Shown: positions 43,750 to 56,889 of the stretch, piece after piece
How the letters are laid out: each line of letters opens with the position of its first letter
Numbering within the stretch: position 1 is the first letter of the stretch
Notes under the pieces: generated by a model
Told to the model about the DNA's origin: nothing
The model's input: only the letters and a program-made list of their open reading frames with translations
Databases searched by the model: none
Position numbers and translations under genes: made by a program
Origin: Phascolomyces articulosus
Taxonomy: Eukaryota > Mucoromycota > Mucoromycetes > Mucorales > Lichtheimiaceae
Reading direction: 5' to 3'
DNA length: 64,000 bases
Assembly: GCA_025677815.1 (NCBI GenBank)
Contig: JAIXMP010000025.1
Location: 616,025 to 680,024 of the forward strand

Positions 43750-45785
43750 TGTACCAATGAGTGGACTGACGCGTGGTGGAGACAAAGAATTTGTATGCGC
43801 AGTTCATCCTCTCTTGTGTTAGACAATAAGATATTTATTTCATGTTACACTGCCCTTTTAAGTACTCCTTCCATGCTATCCACTAGACCATATTGATGAA
43901 AACCCGGTTCATCAAACACCGTGCGTTTAACCATAACAATTGAAAACCTGTTCGCAAGTTTAAATTGGCATTTTTTCTTATCAATTTTGCTCAAGAATGA
44001 ATGCGATCCAATCAAAGTATTCTATTATGCAAAAGGTTAAAATCGAGATCATCAAACACGATTCAGGTTCCAAGTTAAAATCTGCCAAGATATAATAATT
44101 ATTGTTTAATTTAGCAGAACAATCAAATATTTTGATATAAAAAAGTTATTTTTTTTTTTAAAAAAAAGATCAGCGGTCCTTCTTTGTTCTTTTGATTCTG
44201 AAGAAGAGATGCACCGTTGATCCCTACAACAAAAGTAGAACAATAACACACACACACTAAACCCCACTTCACTCCACACTTTTTTGATATCATCAGTAAT
44301 ATGTGAGTACGTACTGCGCAAAAAAAGAACGTGTTTACTATTTTTGACAAAGAATTTAATTTTGCATAGAAATTTTTATAACAAAAAAAAAACAATTAAC
44401 TAAAACAAGTCTTCTGGTTATTGAATAGTAACAGAAGATATGCCCATCCTTGATCATAATAATAGAAGCTCCTTCTCATTTATCTATTGGTATAATACCA
44501 TATATTGTCAATGCGTGCCAATAAAAAGAAATTTCACATGTATCAATATATATAAAATGAGAGGAGGTTATTAGTAATAATATATAGCAGGGGCAGTAGT
44601 GGTAGTAGTAGTTATTAGTAGGATAATTGTAAAAACGAATTCTATAATATGTATTATTTTTATATGATTATTTATTACTTTACATTACAATAATCATAGT
44701 TATTACTTTAATCAATATAAAATTGATCGTAGTATGTATCATTTTTATTACTAATGGGTTATGCTTATTAGAACGTATTGCAATTATAAAATGATGATAT
44801 CTCTTCAACAGGTAAATAACCCCTGTCCTTGTATTTTTAGCTTAGTTTATTTCCGATACCAATTTTGGATTATGCACTCTATACTTTCCCCACTTTCTAT
44901 GCTTCAGGGTACCCGATCTTCCGTGCCCATATCTTTTATGTGTTGGTTAGTTGAACGCCAAACATGTTTGATCGACACATCTCTTTTCCAAGCAATGAGC
45001 ATGAATCTGTTTGTTTATTTGTTTGTTGTTGTTTACTTCTTTGTTCAATTTATGTGGGTTTTACATGTGATATCTTATATAGAAAATATTGTTATTGCCC
45101 TCGTCATTTTTGTATTCTTTTTGCACAAATACAACGAAAAAAGAAATAATTGGTCTTTCACTTTCATGGTCATCTTATTATTCTATTATTAAAAAATGGG
45201 CGTAGTCGTTTCATCTATCTACATATATATAAAAATGAATAACAACAAATGGAATGACATTACTATATATAATAAGAATGCATCATGCTAGGTAGAAAAG
45301 ATGCTTGAAAGGGAAAGGGATACAATGGCTGGTCAAAAAAAAATAAAGCTGAACAAATGATCTCAGCGGGGCTCAGTACCGACAACAACATAAGCGACAA
45401 GAACAACGAAAATTTCTCATTACCTTTATTGCCAAGAAAGTAATATGACGTGTTGTCTTTCGGCTTATTATTATTGTTATTATTTTATATCATGATAATG
45501 AAAAAAAAGAATGCGTAGATTTTATCTAAATATATGAACAAAATTTATTTATTATTTATATGTTTTTTGTATAACTCTTTTGTTTGAATGATAGTATATG
45601 GGATGATGATGATGCTGATAACTGTATATAGAAGTAGGTCTAAACTATATTTATATAAATATATACAAAGAGAAAAAAAAACATATCGTTGAGTGCTCTA
45701 TATTATATACAATGGAAATTACTAAGTAGTCAATGTGTTATGATGGATAATAAAAGAGGGAAAAAAGTGTATGAATATGTGTTGT
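43750..45785. other. Gene-poor intergenic region
   Basis: About 2 kb upstream of the F-box gene. Near 43876-43890, the minus strand holds a tRNA A-box-like stretch without a matching B box. A hydrophobic frame at 44761-45192 (plus) is T-rich and looks like chance. Nothing else is supported. Confidence 0.45.
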
Positions 45786-46529
45786 TTAAACTTGAGTTGC
45801 TCGTGCAACGCGTGCTTGATATCGCCTGGATCTAGCAGCAGTTGCAGCAGCAACAGCAGAAGGTAAAATCGCCACGGATAATGCAACTTGAGGCCGAGGC
45901 AAATCCTCTTCCTCCTCCATGTCTTGGTCATCATCTTCTTCATCAAAAGAGGTTGTATCACTCATCATGTCATCCTCATCATCACGACCATGATGGAAAA
46001 ATAATTCAGACATATCATCAAAATGACTTGTTCGAATGGTCGCCAATGTACTTTGACTCAATGCACTTTCAAGCGATCGTGTTGCTTGAGCCTTTTTGTT
46101 GTTAGCACTATTATTTCGTTTGGCGGGTCGTGGCGGTGGTTTTAAAGAAGGTAATCGATTCAATTCATGCACAATGATGGCGCGTTCATCATTTTCAAAA
46201 AAGTCTGTTTGATCAGGTTGCTCTTCTTGAATTGTCTTTGATGAAGAATGAGCCATCGAGGTGGAAGAGGCTGTGGCGGTAGTAAAAAGAAGAGCATCAC
46301 CACCACTAGAGGTGGCAGGAAGGGGGGTAGAAGTAACTGCTGAAGGAGTATTAGGAGAGGAGGAATAAAGATCGGAATCGGGATGACAAGGGAATAATAA
46401 TCGGTTCAATTGTTGAGTGAGTCTTTTTTTAAATGTAAGTTTCATCATTCGATCGTTTGCGGAATAAATACTATGAGCAGACCGTGGTCGTAATTGTTGT
46501 GAAGGATGAAAATGATTATGAACCAGCAT
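45786..46529 (-). CDS. Acidic disordered protein, unrecognised
   Basis: Intact 247-aa frame starting at ATG 46529 (MLVHNHFHPSQQLRPRSAHS). A basic N-terminal segment (MMKLTFKKRLTQQLNRLLF) may form an amphipathic helix. Ser/Thr-rich sequence, a proline stretch (LPSLKPPPRPAKR), a strongly acidic block (FDEEDDDQDMEEEEDLPRP) and an Ala/Arg-rich end (AVAAATAARSRRYQARVA) follow. No domain is recognised, and no function is proposed. Clean frame and flanks make it a probable gene. Confidence 0.5.
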   Translation of the reverse strand: MLVHNHFHPSQQLRPRSAHSIYSANDRMMKLTFKKRLTQQLNRLLFPCHPDSDLYSSSPNTPSAVTSTPLPATSSGGDALLFTTATASSTSMAHSSSKTIQEEQPDQTDFFENDERAIIVHELNRLPSLKPPPRPAKRNNSANNKKAQATRSLESALSQSTLATIRTSHFDDMSELFFHHGRDDEDDMMSDTTSFDEEDDDQDMEEEEDLPRPQVALSVAILPSAVAAATAARSRRYQARVARATQV

Positions 46530-47876
46530 AATATTTTTGAAAAGGAAAGGGTGTTTTCTTTTAAATAGTATGTGAAAAACAAAAAGAAAGGTAAAGAAAA
46601 TCAAGCCGGACCGAGTTCCTTTTTATATTGTCACAGAAAAGAAGAATAAAGTTTAAGCTAAATATAAATATTTGCGTGGTTTTTGGAACCAATCTAAAAA
46701 TGGGTTACCATGGATGGCTGCGCGCCTCTCTTCTATATAGTTATTCACTTACTCACACTCAGCGTTTTTTATATCACAATAGAACACAGCCAAAAGCCAA
46801 GCCCATAAGATAATAATAAGGAATATATTCCTGCATGTTAGTTACTTCTTCCTTTAGAAAAGGGATCAACCTATTACTCTTTTATTATATATATATATAT
46901 ATACTCCCCTATGAACTCACCCCCTTCTTAATGACCGAGGTTTATAAACATAGTCTATTAAACAATTTATTATCTTCTATTTCTCCTTTATCAAATCCAT
47001 TATTAGGCTTTTCACGCCGCAGTCGGTAACTAAAATGGGAAAACCGTGGCGCGGGCCGTTCTGTTTAACCAAAGCGCCTCATCTGTTTGTATTACTTTCT
47101 AGGAAGCTTATCATCCATTTCATAGTTTTAAAAAGAAAAAAGCCCCTCTTCTTGTAAATAAGAAAAACCTTCACAATTTTAGTGATATGCTATGTAAAAT
47201 ACTACTCCTTGATTTCTTCTTGTGGCCTTATGTGGCCAGATCTATAGTATATGTATTATAGTATGTTTTCTCTTGTTGTTACTTTTATATAATACTTCTT
47301 CTTCATCATTGACTATTATATAACAGAAGATATATATAGAGAAGACAATAAACCCCCTTTTTTTTATCTCATTGATTCTATTGGCAACAGAACCAGAAAC
47401 TGTTATATATATATATTAAGGAGTAAGTCTATTGATTCTTCTTGTTCTTCATTATCATGATTTTATGCACAATAACTAATTAACTTACACATATTTATGC
47501 CACTATGGATTATAACATTATAAACTGTTTCATGCCATGTGAAGAAAAAAAGGCTTGGATCCTTTTGAAAGTTGTTTGCATGCATTGTATATTATCATTA
47601 TGTTACTATAAACTTTTTTTTCACTTCAAAACAAAAATTACAAAATGTTTCAAATATGATATTTTCTTTATACATAAAAAAAATGCTAATATGGCGTGTC
47701 CTTGTGAGAATAAGTGTATAATAAAATTAAAAAGTGGTTATTTAGTAAAATTGGAAATGAAGAAGTATATGTAAAAATCAAGGATGGTAGAAGAAGATCG
47801 AGATCAAGTAGAGTGCTTTTGGGTTGTTGTTTTTCTTTTCCAGATTTCAAAAAAAAAAAAGATATATATATATATA
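46530..47876. other. Intergenic region
   Basis: Upstream flank of the acidic protein gene and 3' flank of the RING gene. It contains a TA run near 46887-46904 and a GC-richer patch at 47010-47065. Short frames near 47505-47774 are AT-driven; no gene is supported. Confidence 0.45.
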
Positions 47877-49436
47877 TTATAAAGAGAGTGGTGATGAGGA
47901 AGAGGATGATTCTATCGTTGTTGTGACTAATGAAGAATTCGTATTAAGCAGATGATAGTGATGATGACGATATGGTTCAACAAAAAGTGGGAGTACTGTT
48001 GTACTTGTGGCTTCGGAATGAATCGAATCATGTACGAGTGGGACAGTTATATCTCGTTTACAAATAGGACACTAAAACCACATTGGATTGGATGAGGATA
48101 ATCAGAAAAACGAATATAGAAATTTGATATTTAGACACATGGAAAAAATGATAGACACTTACAAACTTTTTTTGGGTGGTTAACCATGCATCCACACAAA
48201 ATGTATGAAAGGTATGATGACATGGTAACACGCGTAACTTTTCCCCATCCATATAATCCTCAAGACATATTGCACATTCTTCTGCATCATTTTCACCTAA
48301 TTTTTCTCTTAAAAAGCGTTTGACGGCAAGCCTCGAGACAACGTGGACAGGAGCTAAATCTTGTTTAAGTTTTTGTCGTTGTCGTAATTTGAAAGAAATG
48401 TACAAAAAGATCATTACAATACTTGGTGAAACAAAGATTAAAATGACAAGATGCATCAATGGCCTATAAATATATATAAAAATATATATTATATCCAGAT
48501 TTCACTTGTGAGTTTCCCACCCTTCAAAAAAATAAAATAAAACATCCTTCTTCTGGTGAAATTATTTTTACCATTCAAGCCAATTATCGATTTGTAGTAA
48601 TAATATCATCATAGGTGTATCCACAAAATTGGAAAGATATCTTAAAGCTTGATATTCGCGTTGTGCTAAAAACACACTTGGAATATAAATATCAGATGTA
48701 TCTCCTATTTTTGGGTAATAAAAAAAGTGGTTACACATTGTCTCTTTTTTCCCATTCCATTCAATCTCATTCCATTTCCCAAAGACCCTCTTTTAATATT
48801 TATTCCATTTATTACCTGGCGCATACATAGTCACCCAACTTGATTGATCAGGATCACCTATAGCTACTGCAATAGCTCCACTTTTTTGCATGTTTCGTAC
48901 TTTGGTAACAAAGGAACATCCACCTCGTCTTACTAATGCAACCCAATCATCACAAGGAGGTTGAACTATCTGACATCCTGTAGGATCTTCAGAGGATTCC
49001 ATCAGGTACCCTAATTTGCCCTGACTTGAACTTAATGAAGGACCAAATGCTGCTAATCGATCAGGAAATGTTTCGTTTGTTGCCTATTCCATATTTGTTT
49101 ATTATATGTATATATGATCAAATTGACAACAATAAGTATATGGATTGATATTTGGCCTGTATTTTTTTGTTTGTTTTTTACGTATCATCTTATCCAATTT
49201 CATTCCCTCTCTCTTTTTTATTTTATTTTTTTGATCCAACACATTGAAGTATATTGAATGATTGTTATTATTGATATTCGTAATATATTATATTCAAGAA
49301 TAAATAATGGTTGATTATTTACCAAGGCGACAATGGTTGCTGTGACAGTAGTATGTGGTGATAATGCAAGAAATAGTAGTAATGTCGTCGTACAGTATAA
49401 AAATCGATATTTTAGTGATATACGGTCACCCGTCAT
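47877..49436 (-). CDS. PA-TM-RING ubiquitin ligase
   Basis: complement(join(47877..48071, 48163..48463, 48572..48704, 48816..49083, 49323..49436)), 336 aa, in frame throughout. In order: a signal peptide ([20 protein letters not shown]); a protease-associated domain at about residues 40-130 ([28 protein letters not shown]); a transmembrane helix at about 173-196 ([20 protein letters not shown]); and an H2-type RING at about 235-276 ([33 protein letters not shown], then CPIC across the last intron). All eight zinc ligands are present. This is the RNF13/RNF167/Goliath layout, an E3 ligase of endosomal or vacuolar membranes that sorts membrane proteins. Confidence 0.9.
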
Positions 49437-50003
49437 GATTTCAATATGTTAATAATAATAATGAAGGGGATAAGAAAGTAAAAACACTGTAGCCGCCAGC
49501 AGCTACAATTATTGTAATAAGTAGGATAGAATATATAGATTATAAAACGAGAAGAGGAAAAAGAAAAAGAAGAAGAGAGAAAAAAAGCTTACAGAAATAT
49601 AATAAATAATAAAAAAAAGGAGTTCAAGTAAAATATATCATCTTTAATAGGGATTTAATCGTGGTGAAAAAGAAGGGAGCTTAAAAATTGGACGAGGGAA
49701 AAACATAGACAAGTGCTTTGAAGCAAACATTTACAGAGTTTATTGCCTCGGCGGGTAACTCTGTCGTTGAAATCCAACTAAAACAAATTAGTTTTTATGC
49801 CCTTTTATCATCATCAACGGCAACAGTTTAAAAATATACTCAAGTCACTTCACAACCCCCCTCCTTTTTATATACTCCCTTTCCCTCTCTCCTTTCACTA
49901 CTTTTTCCCCCTCCCCTGAAATCTTCTTTCATTGATAATTGTCATCCTTATTATCATCCTCCATCATTCTATGATATATTATGTTGCAAATATATGTCTG
50001 TTT

Positions 50004-50042
<39 letters not shown>

Positions 50043-50143
50043 ATGCAAAAAATAATAATAATAGAATGAATGAGAAAAATATATATAATATATATATTAA
50101 GTTAATGCTCTAAAGTTGTACAAGAAATTAAAATAAAAATGAT
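49437..50143. other. Intergenic region with TA microsatellite
   Basis: Promoter of the RING gene and 3' flank of ALG9. C/T-rich at 49855-49925. Long TA run listed separately. No gene is seen. Confidence 0.5.
50008..50040. repeat. (TA)n microsatellite
   Basis: Uninterrupted AT dinucleotide run of about 16 units. Confidence 0.95.
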
Positions 50144-52875
50144 TTATGACGACCGACGTCTTTTAAGCAAACAATAATCGGCCCATTCAAGTCCACCAGA
50201 ACCGGGAACGTAAAAAGCACGTGAGAGTTGATTTGAATTGATTGTATCCAACATGGGTGCACAATCCACAATTTCCCAATTCTTTTCATCTTGAACATAT
50301 CGAGGTTCTCGAGTAGATACTGGTCTCAATGGATAATCGGCATCCACAAGATAATCGCATTGTTCAATGGAAACCTATATATAAATATATTATATTTTAA
50401 GTACCCCCAACAATTTCATGTCAATTTTGTAGCATATTTACATGTAACTCCTCCACACGTAACAATACATGTACATTGCACAAGTTCATTCATTCTTTTC
50501 TATTATATATATATATACATTTATCCACTTACATAAGCATCAGGGTCAGCCTTATTATGACTATTAAATCCAGGCTGAATAGTACGTGCTCCTTTGAATG
50601 AATATTCTCTTGCACGATAAGTCAACAATTCACCATTTTCTTCATACGTTACCGTCTTGATATCAGGGATAAATGGTTTAGGTAACATGCCATCAAAATC
50701 ACTCTTGATAAATTGTAAACGCATATCACTTGGTAAAAAGTAACTGCCAGGGAACCGATACCATTCCTTTCCAACACATAAATTAACTTCACCCAAAGTA
50801 CCATCCATGGGATAATTTTCTTGAAGATAATCGAGATTGATGAGTTGATCTGGAGCACGTTCTTGCCATAAAGCACTATATACTTGGGCAGGTGCACGAT
50901 AACGTGTTGTTACTGCAGTAATACGTGAAATGGAAATAATGCTGTAAACGATCAAGATAGCAAAGTTAACGTAACGGACAACATTGGCACGTACAAGAAC
51001 CTAAATTATGATTATTGTTTTTTATTGATAAGTATAAAGAAAAGTGACACGTAAGATCCTTTCATCGATGAATTAAAAAAAAAAACGGAGAACGATCATC
51101 AACTTACACTTGCACCAAATGCTCGAGCCGTTCTGCTCACCCATCCACGTGCCAAAAAGAGAGAAATGGCAGCGTTCAAGGCAACAAAGGGATAAGCAAC
51201 ATATAAGAAACGCTCCTCTTTGTGTGGTTGCAACGTGAAAATGGTCATCCAAATGTAAAAGGGTAAAAGCTTGATACCCAATTGAATATAGGGCCACATC
51301 TTATCCGATAATGTCGATCCTGGTACACGTTCTCGATCAACAAAAGCTGCAATTAACTGCGAATAATAATAATGTGATAATTAACAAGAACATAATAAGT
51401 ATATTTGAATATCAATCCCTCTATCTCTCCCATCCCCCCCCTTCTTTTCAATATTATTACGCCCAAAATTCCAACCCATCCAATAAGAATATTATATCTA
51501 TTGTTGATAACATTACCGCAAAAGGAGCCGAAGCCAACGCCAACAAGAATAAAATATTGAAATTCAAGAATCCATTGATGATATAATAATACCATGGTTC
51601 AATACCAAAGATATTAGGGCCTTGATTTTCTTGACCAAAGACATTGTAAAGAACAATATTCAATGGAACAAGCATCCAACGACGATAAAAGAAATAATCA
51701 ATCAAGACAATAGGGACAGAAATACATACAGCACAAGTGATCATGTTCTTTGCCAAACGATTCATACGTTGTAATCGCCAATTGGCAGGTCGGATAATTT
51801 GAACCACGCGACCTTGGGCATCCACAGCACCATCATGACCATAGACCATGATTTCATCAATGACAAATGGAATACCTACTACAGCACTGAATGGCCATCC
51901 AAGTAACGCACCTAAACCAAAACATAAGACGGCACGGAAAGTGCGTCGGTTACTGATTTGGTTGGGTGGTCGAAGTGCATAAGAGAATGCCAAAAAGGTA
52001 GTCCACATGGCAAATGAAGAGGGTAAAAATGCTATATTTTATGAACAAATATTTATTTTAAACAAGCCAATTGAATTTCTTTTTCCCATAGATCATTGAT
52101 TCTTTACCTGTAGAAGCATTAAACATTCCAGCACTAAAGAAAAGGGCAACAAAAACATAACGACCGACATGTGGATTGATTTCTTCAGTGACTGTACGAT
52201 AGAAACGTGATTCAACATAAGCGGAAATGGTAGCGAATATCAAACGTAAAAGATAAAATATTTGCATCTAAAAAAAAAAAAGAATTATCATATCATACTA
52301 TGAATTTCAATCCATACAGAAAAAAACCCGCATTAATTTTTTTTTTGTTTACCTTATGGGTAGCTAAAATATTGGATGTGGTCGCCAAGATACTATGTAA
52401 AACAATATAGGCCCAGCTTCGTATACCAAATTCTGGTGAATATTCCCAGGTTTGCATACCCGTACCATGTTGAAGGTAGTGAAGTGGTTCCCAATAGTTG
52501 AATACTTCATCACAATCTTGGATTACGCCAAATAAAGCAGATGTAATACGCGCAATCAATAAAATACGAAATGCCGTATTGAATGACAATGAAAAGGTGC
52601 CAGCTTCTGTTAATAAATCGCGTGCAGCTCTATTATAACATGATATTGTTGTTGTTCATTTTTTGGTAAGTTGACATGGAGGATTGGGAGAGAGAGAAAA
52701 AAAAAAAAGGCATCGCGTTTATAGGTATAAACCTCGCTCAATGAGTTGTTGCTTACTTTGCAGCTTGGACATTTTGAGGTCTTGGAGCAGAAGCTTTAGC
52801 AGCAGCTTCAGCTTTTTTGGCTCCTTTACTTGTTTTTTTATTTGACCTTGAGCGTAGCTCTTGGTTCGCTGGCAT
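50144..52875 (-). CDS. ALG9: Alpha-1,2-mannosyltransferase Alg9
   Basis: complement(join(50144..50374, 50533..51000, 51108..51356, 51517..52031, 52108..52267, 52353..52629, 52757..52875)), 672 aa. The GT22 family signature near the N-terminus is IQDCDEVFNYWEPLHYL (first luminal loop, acidic catalytic residues). The loop motif PHKEERFLYVAYP lies at about residues 402-414. Between them are multiple membrane helices. Alg9 adds two alpha-1,2-mannoses to the lipid-linked oligosaccharide in the ER lumen for N-glycosylation. The C-terminal luminal part (CVGKEWYRFPGSYFLP) is conserved in Alg9 orthologues rather than in the GPI-pathway relatives. The lysine-rich N-terminus is cytosolic. Confidence 0.92.
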
Positions 52876-53698
52876 GGGGTTATGTTTTTTTTTGGGAGTG
52901 GAAGTTGGCGGAAAAAGCGGGGCAAATTAAGCCCTTTCGCGAGTTAGATCAAGTTTTTAAACTTTTTCCGTTCGCTTTTTTTTTTTTTTTTTTGTAGGTG
53001 ACGACGAAAGACGTGGGTGCAGTGGAATACTATTTTTCCGTATCAATAAATAACAAGTAATATTTAGACTCTTACATCCACCTCCTTTTATTAGATTTAA
53101 TTCATCTAATTCTTTGATATATAGTCCATTACAAGATGTATAATATTATATTTATATTTGAATGATTTTTTTTAACTTATCTCTTATTCTAATCATTACT
53201 ATTGTTTATATACTATTATTACTATTCATTATCTCGTCTCTCCTTTATAATACTATGATATTTTATTTCAAGAGGTGACGATAGCATCATAAAACCCAAG
53301 CACGCGGATTGCTACCCTCTTCTTCTACTAATTTGGATGAGTTTATATACTTATCTTTTTTTTTTTACCTCAACTTTTTTTGCTCTATTTAATCCTCTTT
53401 TGGTAAAGCACGTAACCAACACTATAGAAATTAGAAATAGGAATCTTCTCCGTCGTCGGGATAATGCTTTATCAGGTCAGACAGAAAGATGATGTTTAGG
53501 TCTGGTTTATTATATACAAGTTGTTACCGAAATCATATGTATCTGTCGACTCAACAAGATTTAGATTATATACAGGATAAAAAAAAAAAGAAGAGTTGAC
53601 TAGATATACAACCTTTATGATGGTGATTTTTTTTAAATTTTTTTATACAACGAAGAGTTATAGCTAAATTACTATCATAATTGTTCTTTTTTTTTTCT
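52876..53698. other. Intergenic region
   Basis: ALG9 promoter (T run at 52977-52994) and 3' flank of the chromodomain gene. AT-rich; no supported frame. Confidence 0.5.
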
Positions 53699-55912
53699 TT
53701 AGTCTGTTGTAACCATAAATTGATTGACCAGATCATTTGATCTTGTTTGGTTGAGACAAGGTAAATGTTGATTCATTGTTTCAATATCATCTACTAGGAC
53801 AAAATATTCATACTCTGTATGATATCGTCGAACCAGCTTTTCGGCCCATTTCATTGTAGACGTGCTTGCATTAGGGTATACCGTATCCTATATTTTTCAT
53901 GCCCATTGTATTAATTTTTATTTTTTGCTCTCTGTCCGTTTCATCCACGAAATAATAGAGAAAAAAAAGTCGTTACTATTTACATCAACTACCCAATTGC
54001 GCATAACTTCACATTGGTTTTGAGATAAAAGAATCGAGAGATTAACAATGGCTTCTTGGATTCTATCGTTAATAGAAGGATAGTAATGAAATGTAGTTTT
54101 TTTTTTAGTTGACCTGTTTCTAATCATAATAAACTTCTTGATGATAAGAGAGGATAAGTCATTGACTATGACTAAACGTACTTTACTGCATTTTTGGAGG
54201 TTGTTGCTCGTGCTTGCAAATGAGTAAATATATCATCTTGAAGAACGAATCGCCACCTTGAAAACGTCAAAGGATTTTTGTTTAAACTATCAATCGCATC
54301 TGATATTTTCGTAAGAATACTTGGATTTTGAATGATATTCTCTGCGTCTGTGATCATGAAGCCGCCTAGAGAGTAATAATAAATTTTTTTTCTTAGACTA
54401 TGTTGATTTTTGAATAAATATTCCATTTTTTTATGTTTCTCTTCCTCCCCCTCTCTTTCTATATTACCAGAGTTTCGTGGAAAAGCCTCAGTTGGTGGAG
54501 GAATGGAAGATTGTGTAGGGCTTAAAAAACCAAAGAGAAAAAATTTCGTAATCCATTGGGATCTTTTATATCTGTATAAATCCACATTCATGATACTATC
54601 ATCGGATCGATCAAACTATAAATATAAACAAGGTTGGTTTCTCATCATTTCATTATGAATATTCAATTAAATATATTACATACCAATAATATACGAAGGT
54701 ATTCTCTTTTGACACCTGCTTTGAATAGCTTATGTGCATTTTGAAGCATGGTGGCCCATGACGAAGTACCATAAATGCTTAATTGTGATTCAGGGTGAAT
54801 TTTCTTGATAAGCTAAAATCAATCAATGGATTAGGTAAATAAGTTTGTGTGTTTTAATAATCCTCAAGCGGAAAGGGAAAATTAAAAGAGACGTTACATG
54901 TGTAGGAAATTGTAAGCTGATCAACAATAACTGCCAATCATATGATTTGCATGAAGAAGATTTTAAAAGTGGCCAGTCTTTTAATTCAATAGTTAAACGC
55001 GGAAATTGTGGGTATTTTGGCATTTGTTCCAAGAAAATACCTAATAATGTTTTGGAAGGACGGAAACCCAGCTTCCATCCACTTGCCATCATATCTGTAC
55101 AATAAACTACAGCAAGAACATCGGTCGGTCGACCATCCAGATGTACAAGACCTGCCTATATATATATAATATTATATTATCAGTCTATCCATTTTTTTTT
55201 TCAAATCAGTTATTTTTATTGACCATGAGTATACTTTACCACATCATTCACTTGAAGAAATCGAGAAAGTTTTCCATATCCAATTCGATTTGAACCTGCA
55301 TGATTCAAATCCAAAAGACAAGCAGGTACATGAAAAAATCGCTCCAACACTTTGACTTTGATAAATGCCGTTAATCGTAACGTTTTAGTACCACCATTCA
55401 ATCTTTCTGAACTGGATAAAAATTCTTTGACAACAGAACTTCTTGGACATTTGGTAGGAACAGAAATCATTTGAATATCAGCTGAAGGTTCAATATTCCC
55501 GGTGATTTTACCTGACCAAGAAATAGGTTCATTGTCATTTTGTGGTGTGGATGTATAGTGTGCGTTTGGAGGCGGGGATGATTTTTCAATATTATTGTTA
55601 TTATTATTACTAGGTAGCCGTGATATTAAATGGTTGTTTAATGCATTTGTTAATGAAGATGAAGATGTTTGTCGTTGAGGTGATTGTAATTGATGAGATG
55701 CTAATCTTGGATCGCGTGATCGACTAATAGAAAGTGATAATGGTCGATGTGTCGTGGTTGATGATGATGTTGATGATGATGTTGATGATTGTGAAGGTGG
55801 TGCTGGTATAGAAGATGAGGATGGTGATGCTGATACAATAGGATTTGTCTCTCGTCGTTGTGGGGTATGTTGTGGTTGTGATCGTTCGTTTTGAACTCCT
55901 TTTTGTTTTTTT

Positions 55913-55952
<40 letters not shown>

Positions 55953-56889
55953 GAGAAGGATGAGTAAAAGAATAAATCAAAATTAAAAAGGATCATTCCA
56001 AAACAATAATGAATAGGAGTTATTTACGTGTAACAGGACTCATTGATTTGAATTTATCAGTTGCTATTTTTTTCGTTTGTGCTTCATCCACAGAAGGCGG
56101 CTCTTCAGGAAGAGGAGGAGGAGGAGGAGGAGGAGGTTCTACTATATGTTTTATAAATATACAGATATAAGAGAAAGAAATAGATTACATTTTATAAAAT
56201 CAAAGATCGTTTACATTTTACCTGATGTAGATGAAGTAAGTGATGTTTGTTTGTTTTCTAACAATGGACGCTAAAGAATGAAACAAATATTAGGAATTAA
56301 AATACGCGTTTTTTTCGTTTTTAGATTTGACATGATTTCATACAACGCGCTTTTCCGTGTCATTTTTTTTCTCTTACCTTGGCAGGCACGGTCGAATTGG
56401 AAGTACTTGAAGAAGAAGAAGACGAGGCAGTTGCTGACGACGTACTAGTAAGAGAACCTAATTTGACTCTTAATGTAGGTGGAGATGGTTTTTTATTTTG
56501 TGATGCTCGAAAATGTTCTAATAATTCAGGACAACTAAGATTATCTTCAGGTTCCCAACTATTTTCACTAATATAAATGAAAAAAAAAAGTTAAAAAAGT
56601 TTAGAGTAGGAAAAGAAAAAAGGAGAGGAAAGAAGACAAGTCGTAGAATAAAAAAATATATATATCTAATAAAAAAAAAAAAAAAAAAAGAGTTAATATA
56701 TTTTAGACTTGTAGAAGACAAGAAAAGGTTATATATGATTGACTTACTTTCTAACCTATCGTCATAATGTTTCCATTTAATCAAATAACGTCGCATGCCA
56801 AATTCTTCTTTCATTGCAAGAATTTTTTCAACTTCAAAAAGATTCTCATCTCCTATAGAGCTTGAATCATCTTCTTCAAGATTATTCAT
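53699..56889 (-). CDS. Chromodomain protein with SPOC-like C-terminal region (Chp1-like)
   Basis: complement(join(53699..53887, 53984..54119, 54182..54615, 54684..54812, 54898..55155, 55240..55898, 56028..56141, 56222..56270, 56378..56567, 56756..56889)), 763 aa. Ten exons, frame kept throughout; the acceptor of exon 9 has two close options. A chromodomain spans about residues 17-70: FEVEKILAMKEEFGMRRYLI, KWKHYDDSENSWEPEDNL and CPELLEHF, with aromatic cage residues present. A long Ser/Pro/Asn-rich linker follows. From about residue 288 (ISWSGKITGNIEPSADIQ) to about 430 there is a SPOC-like fold pattern, and then a further globular region to the end. The order matches S. pombe Chp1 (chromodomain, SPOC, PIN), which ties RNAi to H3K9-methylated chromatin. 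Chromodomain certain, Chp1 orthology inferred. Confidence 0.78.
55914..55950. repeat. (TA)n microsatellite in an intron of the chromodomain gene
   Basis: Long AT dinucleotide run just upstream of the exon 5 acceptor on the minus strand, so length change could affect splicing. Confidence 0.9.

Noticed and set aside
43870..43915. tRNA-Glu/Asp-like A box (TGGTCTAGTGGATAG) on the minus strand
   Set aside because: No B box, no acceptor stem and no anticodon arm can be built; at most a fragment or chance match.
44761..45192. 143-aa hydrophobic frame
   Set aside because: T-rich sequence produces hydrophobic codons by chance; no signal peptide, domain or splice context supports it.
47505..47926. 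Overlapping short frames with a Cys-rich stretch (MACPCENKC)
   Set aside because: AT-driven frames at the 3' flank of the RING gene; no zinc-binding pattern and no start context.
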